DNA from: an uncultured Solirubrobacter sp.
GTDB lineage: Bacteria > Actinomycetota > Thermoleophilia > Solirubrobacterales > Solirubrobacteraceae
NCBI GenBank assembly: GCA_937871635.1
Contig: CALMNS010000685.1
Coordinates: 1 to 19,647, forward strand
Length of the DNA: 19,647 bases
Direction: 5' to 3'
The notes under the pieces are model-generated. The model searched no databases, was not told the origin of the DNA, and saw only the letters and a program-made list of their open reading frames with translations. The translations under genes and the position numbers were made by a program. How positions within the stretch are numbered: the first letter of the stretch is position 1; each line of letters opens with the position of its first letter. Positions 14,352 through 19,647 of this stretch are shown here, piece after piece.

Positions 14352-16210
14352 TGTCCGTTCGGCAGGAGAAGGAGAGCTCGACCTCCGCGCTCAGCGCTCA
14401 GGAGGTCGAATCGCGCTATGGGATCGACCTGACGGTGGCTGAGGTCTTGCGGCACGCCCTGCGGTACATCTCGCTGCAGATGCAGCTGAAGATCAACGCC
14501 GCGGCCCTCAGCCCCCTGCTCAGCGAGATGAACGACTTCGGCATCGGGCTGCTCGGCCCCCGCGACGAAGCCCGCGACCTCGACTTCGATGCGATCGCCA
14601 TGTCGACCGGCGCACCGGCGCATTTCGTCATCAACCAGTACTACGCGCGGATGGCGATCGAGCATTGGGGCGCCGAGCGCTTCGAGCCCGGCGACGTCGT
14701 CATCTACAACGACCCGTACCGCGGCGGCAGCCACGTCAACGACGTCGGCGCGGTGATGCCGATCTTCCACGAGGGCAGGTTGATGGGCTTCGCGGCCAGC
14801 ATCACCCATTGGCTCGACATCGGGGGCCCGGTCCCCACCGGCTTCGGCCCCGGCCTCCAACGGGACGTGTACGCCGAGGGCATCCGCCTGTCCCCGCGGC
14901 TCCTCTACAAGCGCGGCGAGCTGGTGCGCGAGACCGTCGAGCTGTTCACCGAGCAGACACGGATCGCCGACATCAGCTCGAACGACCTGCAGGTGGTCAA
15001 GGCCGCGCTGCAGGTCGGCGCGGACATGGTGGGCCACTACGTCGACCGCTACGGCCCCGACGCGTACCTGAGCGCGGTCGAGTACACCCTCGACTACTCC
15101 GAGCGAGCGGTCCGGCGGGCGCTGCTCGAGATCCCCGACGGCACGTACCACGCCGAGGACCACCTCGACAACGACTCCGAGGGCGACCCGATGCTCCTCC
15201 GGTGCACGGTCCGCAAGTTCGGCTCGGAGATCGAGATCGACTTCTCGGGCTCCGCGCGCGAGGACTGGAACGGCTACGCGTGCCAATGGTCCGACACGGT
15301 CTCGGCCGCCCATCTGGGCCTCCAGGCCATCCTGCTCGAGTCGGTCCCCCCGAACGCCGGCGCATACCGCCCGGTCCACGTCGTCGCGCCCGCCGGTTCG
15401 TGCTTCCACGCGCTGCCCCCGATGTCGACCAACTCCGGGCACCTGTTCTTCCTCGTCAAGAGCACCACCCTGGTGAAGATGGCGATCTCGCAGGCCGATC
15501 CCAAGCTCGCCGTCGGGGAGAACTACGACGACATCTGCATCCTCAGCTTCGCCGGGATCGACACCCGTCTCAAGCACCCGATCCCGTTCGTCTACATCCG
15601 CTTTCCGCTGGGCCCCTTCGGGGGCAGTGCCCTCGGGGACGGCTGCTGCTACATGCCGATCGAGGAGGGCAACGCGGTCGAAACCTCGATCGAGTTCGAG
15701 GAAGAGGCGCAGCCGCTGCTCTTCCTCGAGCGAGAGTTCGTGACCGATACCGCCGGTGCCGGCATGCACCGGGGCGGCCCGGCCACCCGGGTGGTGATCG
15801 CGCCGCTCGTCGATTCCGAGAGCACCTATCAGCTCGAGCAGTGCCGGTTCCCGACCAAGGGGGCGTTCGGGGGCGGCGGCGGCAGCATGGCCAGCATCCT
15901 CCTGCACAAGGGCAGCCTCGCCCGCTGGTCGGGCCTCGAGGAGCTCGCCGAGCCCGAGGTGGTGGCCGGCTTCGCCGACCCCGACGATGGCGCACCCATC
16001 GACCCGGACGACGCGCGCGCGGTGTTCCGGATCAGCAAGCTCGCCGGCGTCCATTTCAAGGCCGGCGACGTCATCGCACTGCAGGTCGCCGGGGCAGGCG
16101 GCTACGGGGACCCGCGCGAGCGCGACCCGGAGGCCGTGCGACGCGACGTGCGCAACGAGATCGTCTCACCCGCCGAGGCCGAGCGGCTGTACGGGGCCGA
16201 CCTCGGATGA
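14351..16210 (+). CDS. HyuB-like subunit (hydantoinase B/acetone-carboxylase alpha family)
   Basis: The 619-residue partner of the HyuA-like protein carries the family hallmarks NDPYRGGSHVNDV (120-132), THWLDIGG (152-159), GAGMHRGGPATR (469-480), the Gly-rich GAFGGGGGSMAS (504-515) and GAGGYGDPRERDPEAV (581-596). His128, Asp131 and His153 reproduce the His-x2-Asp-x21-His spacing of the metal site I recall from acetone carboxylase. The same residues occur in hydantoinase-type HyuB, so this supports catalysis but not one substrate. It is longer than a typical HyuB (about 520-580) and shorter than acetone-carboxylase alpha (about 780), both lengths from memory. Its ATG overlaps the HyuA-like stop, and the zinc-ribbon gene follows after 24 bp. 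Confidence 0.92.
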   Translation: MSVRQEKESSTSALSAQEVESRYGIDLTVAEVLRHALRYISLQMQLKINAAALSPLLSEMNDFGIGLLGPRDEARDLDFDAIAMSTGAPAHFVINQYYARMAIEHWGAERFEPGDVVIYNDPYRGGSHVNDVGAVMPIFHEGRLMGFAASITHWLDIGGPVPTGFGPGLQRDVYAEGIRLSPRLLYKRGELVRETVELFTEQTRIADISSNDLQVVKAALQVGADMVGHYVDRYGPDAYLSAVEYTLDYSERAVRRALLEIPDGTYHAEDHLDNDSEGDPMLLRCTVRKFGSEIEIDFSGSAREDWNGYACQWSDTVSAAHLGLQAILLESVPPNAGAYRPVHVVAPAGSCFHALPPMSTNSGHLFFLVKSTTLVKMAISQADPKLAVGENYDDICILSFAGIDTRLKHPIPFVYIRFPLGPFGGSALGDGCCYMPIEEGNAVETSIEFEEEAQPLLFLEREFVTDTAGAGMHRGGPATRVVIAPLVDSESTYQLEQCRFPTKGAFGGGGGSMASILLHKGSLARWSGLEELAEPEVVAGFADPDDGAPIDPDDARAVFRISKLAGVHFKAGDVIALQVAGAGGYGDPRERDPEAVRRDVRNEIVSPAEAERLYGADLG

Positions 16211-16234
16211 GCAGCTAGACGAGGGAGGACGAAC

Positions 16235-16438
16235 ATGCTGTTCCCACAGCCCACCGACCTGACCATCGACGAGCCGTTGGAGCCGGTCGACGCCGCGTGC
16301 CCCGAGTGCGGCAACGAGGCCGTCTTCAAGTACCGGCTGGTCGATTACCGCGGATGGCTCCGGGTGACCAAGTGCCGCGCCTGCCTCAACGTCCTGGACC
16401 GCGTGCGGATCGAGCCGCCGGCGCAAGGCGGTGCCTGA
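16235..16438 (+). CDS. Small four-cysteine zinc-ribbon protein, putative carboxylase gamma-like subunit
   Basis: The 67-residue protein has Cys22-x2-Cys25 (CPECG) and Cys47-x2-Cys50 (CRAC), a classic zinc ribbon, with FKYRLVDYRGWLRVTKC between them. A strong site, GGGAGG, lies 6 nt before the ATG, and the stop overlaps the ligase ATG (TGATG). This places it firmly in the operon. Acetone and acetophenone carboxylases contain a small zinc-binding subunit besides their HyuA/HyuB-like subunits, whereas hydantoinases and oxoprolinases generally do not. On that basis it is a candidate third carboxylase subunit. It is shorter than acetone-carboxylase gamma (about 170 residues), so it would be a minimal version. 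An unrelated rubredoxin-like or regulatory role is possible. Confidence 0.82.
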   Translation: MLFPQPTDLTIDEPLEPVDAACPECGNEAVFKYRLVDYRGWLRVTKCRACLNVLDRVRIEPPAQGGA

Positions 16439-18084
16439 TGGCCGTGACGCTCACACCTCCCCCCGGGGAGACCGAGCGCTACCGACGGGCCGGTCTCTGG
16501 AGCGAGGAGCTGATCGACGGCTTCGTGTCCGCGCTGGCGGCGGACGGCGCGTCCGCCTCGTGGGCGGCGATCGCCGATGGCGACGACAGCTTCACCTACG
16601 CGGAGCTCGAAGCGCGCACGTGCGCGATCGCCGGTGCGCTGCACGAGATGGGCGTGCGCAAGGGAGACGTCGTCTCCTGGCAGCTGCCCAACTGGTGGGA
16701 GGCGATCCCCCTCCACTACGGGATCCTCCGCCGCGGCGCGGTCAGCAACCCCCTCATCCCGATCTATCGACGAGGCGAGGTCGAGTTCATCCTGCGCCAA
16801 GCGGAGACCAAGGTGTTCGTGCACCCGCCGGTGTTCCGCGGCTTCGACTACCGGCAGATGGTCGCCGAGATGGCACCGCAGCTGCCCGCGCTCAGGCAGA
16901 CCGTCGTCGTTCGCGGCGAGCCGGCCGGCGGCCACGCCTTCGAGGCGATGCTGCAAGCCGGCGCCGCGCCCGAGATCGAGCGAGCGGCGACCGACCCGGC
17001 GCTGCTCATGTACACCTCGGGCACGACCTCGGACCCCAAGGGCGTCGTCCACCCGCACGTGACCCTGGTGCGCGAGAACCGGGGATGCGCCGAGAGCTGG
17101 GGCCTGACCGGCGAGGACCGGATCTTCATGCCGTCGCCCCTGACGCACGTCACCGGCCTCCTGTACGGCGTGCAGCTCCCGCCGATGATCGGCAGCCGCG
17201 TCGTCCTCCAGGACGTCTGGGAGCCGAGGAAGGCGCTGGAGCTGATCGAGCGCCACCGATGCACCTTCACGGCGGCGGCCACGCCGTTCCTCCACGGGCT
17301 GACGCACTGCGAGGACCTCGACCGACGCGACATCTCGTCCCTCCGCTGGGTCGGGGTCGGTGGGGCTGACGTGCCGCCCGACCTGGTCCGCGAGGCCGAG
17401 GCCCGCCTGGACGCCACCATCGCTCGCGGGTACGGATCGACCGAGTACCCGACCGCGACGCAGGCCTGGGTGGGCGACCCGCTCGACTGGCGCGCCGAGA
17501 CCGACGGACGAGCGGTCGAGGGGACGGAGCTGAGGATCGTCGACGAGGCCGGCGCCGACGTGCCGAACGGCGAGCGCGGCGAGCTCCTCGTGCGTGGACC
17601 GGAGCGGTTCACCGGCTACCTGATGCCACCGCCCGACGAGGAGGTCTTCGACGCCGAAGGCTGGTTCGCCACCGGCGACCTGGCCCGGCTCGACCCGCGC
17701 GGCCAGCTGACCATCGACGGTCGCAAGAAGGACATCATCCTCCGCGGCGGCGAGAACATCAGCGTCAAGGAGGTCGAGGACCACCTCCACGCGCACCCGA
17801 AGATCGCCGAAGTCGCGATCGTCGCCATGCCGGACCCCGTCATGGTCGAGCGCGCCTGCGCCTTCGTCGTGGCCGCGGGCGACGGACCGCCGACCCTGTC
17901 GGAGCTGACGCAGTACCTGCGCGACCGTGGGCTCGCGATCCAGAAGGTCCCCGAGCGGATCGAGCCGGTGGACGAGCTGCCCAAGAACATGGCCGGGAAG
18001 GTCCAGAAAGCCAAGCTGCGCGACCGCATCAAGACCGTGCTGGCGGCCGAGGCCCGAGCGGCGGAGACGGCGCCGGCGATCTGA
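16438..18084 (+). CDS. AMP-forming acyl-CoA ligase (ANL superfamily)
   Basis: The 548-residue enzyme activates a carboxylic acid to its CoA ester through an acyl-adenylate. All core motifs are present: YTSGTTSDPKG (192-202), GYGSTE (331-336), GWFATGD (408-414), the hinge GRKKDIILRGGENIS (428-442) and the catalytic Lys of PKNMAGK (Lys521). The overall style resembles cyclohexanecarboxylate- and medium-chain-acid CoA ligases. The ATG at 16438 overlaps the zinc-ribbon stop; the frame is open further upstream only as a shadow. As last gene of the operon, it would convert the product of the HyuA/HyuB enzyme, proposed to be a beta-keto acid, into a substrate for the thiolase. The acid specificity cannot be read from the sequence. 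Confidence 0.93.
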   Translation: MAVTLTPPPGETERYRRAGLWSEELIDGFVSALAADGASASWAAIADGDDSFTYAELEARTCAIAGALHEMGVRKGDVVSWQLPNWWEAIPLHYGILRRGAVSNPLIPIYRRGEVEFILRQAETKVFVHPPVFRGFDYRQMVAEMAPQLPALRQTVVVRGEPAGGHAFEAMLQAGAAPEIERAATDPALLMYTSGTTSDPKGVVHPHVTLVRENRGCAESWGLTGEDRIFMPSPLTHVTGLLYGVQLPPMIGSRVVLQDVWEPRKALELIERHRCTFTAAATPFLHGLTHCEDLDRRDISSLRWVGVGGADVPPDLVREAEARLDATIARGYGSTEYPTATQAWVGDPLDWRAETDGRAVEGTELRIVDEAGADVPNGERGELLVRGPERFTGYLMPPPDEEVFDAEGWFATGDLARLDPRGQLTIDGRKKDIILRGGENISVKEVEDHLHAHPKIAEVAIVAMPDPVMVERACAFVVAAGDGPPTLSELTQYLRDRGLAIQKVPERIEPVDELPKNMAGKVQKAKLRDRIKTVLAAEARAAETAPAI

Positions 18085-18114
18085 GGCGCAGGATCCTCCT
18101 CTGTCGCGTGGCGG

Positions 18115-19023
18115 TCATGCGGCCCTGCGCTCCTCGACGATCAGGCGCCAGCCGTCGGTGCCGCCCCGCACCCGCGGAGCCCAGGCGGTCGCCTCGTGCA
18201 GCCGGCGGCTGGTGATGCGCTGGGAGCGCGCCACCGGCTCGAGCACCGCCGGGACGTCGTCCATCGCTGGCCGTAGCGCGTCGCGGCCCACGGCGGCGGC
18301 GAGCGCCGCGTCGATCTCCGCGCGGGTGGGCGGGTCCTCGTCGGCCACGTTGTAGACCCCCGCCGGCGCGCGAAGGGCGGCCACGACCGCCGTGCCGGCG
18401 TCGTCGAGCCAGAGCGTCGGTCGGTAGGCGTCGCGCCGGCCGAGGCTCGGCGACGTCCCCGCGCGGCGCGCGTTCTCGACGTCCGCCTGGGTGAGGGCGC
18501 TGTCCGGCCCGATGAAGTAGCCGAAGCGCAGGACCACCGTGTCGCCCGCGAACCGCTCGGTGGCGTTGGCCTCGGCGATGAGCGCGGTCGAGGTCGTGCT
18601 CCTGCCGTCGACTCGTGCGTCCTCGTCGAGCCACGCGTCGCCGCCGTCGGCGTACACGAACGCGAGCGACTCCTGGACGAGGCGCTCTGCGCCGGCCTCC
18701 TGCGCCGCCCGCGCCACGACGGCGGACGCCTCTCGCCGCAGCCGGTCGTTCTCGTCCCAGGCGCCGGGCGCGCCCATCCGGTCGGCGGGCGGGATGTGGG
18801 TGAGGAGGTTGACGACGGCGTCCGCGCCCGCGAACGCCCCGGCCAGGGCGGCGGCGTCGAAGACGTCGGCCTCGACGGCCCGTGCGCCGAGGCCCTCGAG
18901 CAGCCGCGCACCACGCGCCGACCGCGTGACGCCGGCGACCCGGTGGCCGGCTGCGAGCAGTTCCCCGACGGCGCGGCGCCCAACGACGCCGGTGGCCCCG
19001 GTGATCACGATGTGCTTGGTCAT
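18115..19023 (-). CDS. NmrA/atypical SDR NAD(P)-binding protein
   Basis: The 302-residue protein starts with TGATGVVG (8-15), the Rossmann glycine motif of extended or atypical SDRs, followed by the pattern typical of NAD-dependent epimerase/NmrA-like proteins (ADVFDAAALAGAFAGADAVVNLLTHIPP). The usual Tyr-x3-Lys pair is not evident where expected; the stretch STALIAEANATERF replaces it. It may therefore be a redox sensor or a non-standard oxidoreductase. I chose the ATG at 19023 because the Rossmann strand follows at once; an upstream start at 19074 adds 17 unstructured residues. It is convergent with the acyl-CoA ligase and lies 105 bp downstream of a TetR gene on the same strand, which suggests regulation by that protein rather than membership of the catabolic operon. 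Confidence 0.85.
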   Translation of the reverse strand: MTKHIVITGATGVVGRRAVGELLAAGHRVAGVTRSARGARLLEGLGARAVEADVFDAAALAGAFAGADAVVNLLTHIPPADRMGAPGAWDENDRLRREASAVVARAAQEAGAERLVQESLAFVYADGGDAWLDEDARVDGRSTTSTALIAEANATERFAGDTVVLRFGYFIGPDSALTQADVENARRAGTSPSLGRRDAYRPTLWLDDAGTAVVAALRAPAGVYNVADEDPPTRAEIDAALAAAVGRDALRPAMDDVPAVLEPVARSQRITSRRLHEATAWAPRVRGGTDGWRLIVEERRAA

Positions 19024-19128
19024 GATCCCGTGACGAGGCCCCCCGCCGGATCGTGACATCGGTGCCCACGCCAACCACCGGGCGGGGGGAGCTGCCGCTT
19101 CCAGGCCCGACGTGCTTCGCGGCGACCC

Positions 19129-19647
19129 TCAGGGCGCCGTGAGCAGCTTCAGGGCGGCGCGCTGGTAGTCGGACCGCTGCCGGGACGTCGCGTGGCCCTT
19201 TCCTTCGACCAGTCGCTGGTGGAACCAGCCGACGTAGAGGCTGTTGGCGAGCCGCGCCCGGCGGCGTGATTCGGCGGGCGGGAAGCCCATCTCGCGGAAG
19301 CAGCGCGCTAAGGAGGCGAGGCGCTTCTGCTGCACGCGGGCGGCCACCGGCGCGACCAGCGGGTCGGTGACGGACGGCAGGAGCCGGACATCCGGGTACT
19401 CGTCCTCCTCGAGCTCCATGGCGATCCGCAGCCCGCTGCGCAGGCGCTCCACCGGATCGGCGATGCGCTCGAGGTCGGCGATGATCTCGTCGGTGGCCGT
19501 GCGCTCCCAGGTGGCCAGCGCGGCCTCGATGAGCGCTCGGCGGTCGCGGAAGTGCCAGTAGAAGCTGCCCTTGGTGGCGCCGAGGCGCGCAGCCAACGGC
19601 TCGACGGCGACCGCCGCCGTGCCGCCCTCGGCGATGGCGAGGAGCGC
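19129..19647 (-). CDS. TetR-family regulator, 5' end cut by the window edge
   Basis: The visible 172 residues begin inside the DNA-binding domain (ALLAIAEGG, then VEPLAARLGATKGSFYWHFRDRRALIEAALATWE) and run to the natural stop, so only the N-terminal start lies beyond position 19647. The recognition helix GATKGSFYWHF is clearly TetR-type. The rest is helical and includes an acidic patch (MELEEDEYPD). TTG and other internal starts near 19596 would remove half of the helix-turn-helix and are not real starts. It is upstream of and co-directional with the NmrA-like gene, its likely target. The inducer is unknown. Confidence 0.88.
   Translation of the reverse strand, partial: ALLAIAEGGTAAVAVEPLAARLGATKGSFYWHFRDRRALIEAALATWERTATDEIIADLERIADPVERLRSGLRIAMELEEDEYPDVRLLPSVTDPLVAPVAARVQQKRLASLARCFREMGFPPAESRRRARLANSLYVGWFHQRLVEGKGHATSRQRSDYQRAALKLLTAP

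Noticed and set aside
12288..17796. Long minus-strand frames (12288-14024, 14270-16054, 16345-17796)
   Set aside because: All are antisense shadows of the HyuA-like, HyuB-like and ligase genes.

Overview
The window is very GC-rich, has dense short-gap genes, and uses GTG and TTG starts behind purine-rich ribosome binding sites. This fits a high-GC actinobacterium. A soil lineage such as Thermoleophilia/Solirubrobacterales is my guess from gene style only. No RNA genes, CRISPR arrays, insertion sequences or phage genes were seen.

Layout. (1) 36-1965, minus strand: a Tat-exported PhoD-type phosphatase followed by a small membrane protein. (2) 1966-2404: a long gene-free stretch with a 26-bp palindrome, nested inverted repeats and the first copy of a shared promoter module. 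(3) 2405-7362, plus strand: a ribose-type (CUT2-like) ABC importer made of a stand-alone permease, a lipoprotein binding protein, and a protein that fuses the double ATPase to a second permease. (4) 7416-8609, minus strand: a thiolase, divergent from (5) 8870-9679, a crotonase-family enzyme. (6) 9796-11013: a regulator made of two TetR units in tandem. (7) 11014-11468: a second long gene-free stretch with a palindrome and the third promoter module. (8) 11469-18084, plus strand: an apparent operon of a short-chain dehydrogenase, a HyuA-like ATPase subunit, a HyuB-like subunit, a 67-residue four-cysteine zinc-ribbon protein and an AMP-forming acyl-CoA ligase. (9) 18115 to the end, minus strand: an NmrA/SDR-like NAD(P)-binding protein and a TetR gene cut by the window edge.

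How they may work together. The set reads as one catabolic locus: import of a small organic substrate, oxidation of a secondary alcohol to a ketone (dehydrogenase), ATP-dependent carboxylation of the ketone to a beta-keto acid (HyuA + HyuB + zinc protein), CoA activation (ligase), then thiolytic cleavage (thiolase). This parallels the known order of anaerobic 1-phenylethanol/acetophenone degradation, but with a simpler carboxylase. The substrate is unknown and the assignment is inference.

Three plus-strand promoter regions (before the importer, the crotonase and the dehydrogenase operon) share the module G(A/G)GTTAGT-N5-TTGACA with identical spacing. Two of them also share a 14-nt box about 55 bp downstream. 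This ties the locus together as a candidate local regulon, with the tandem TetR protein as the obvious candidate regulator.
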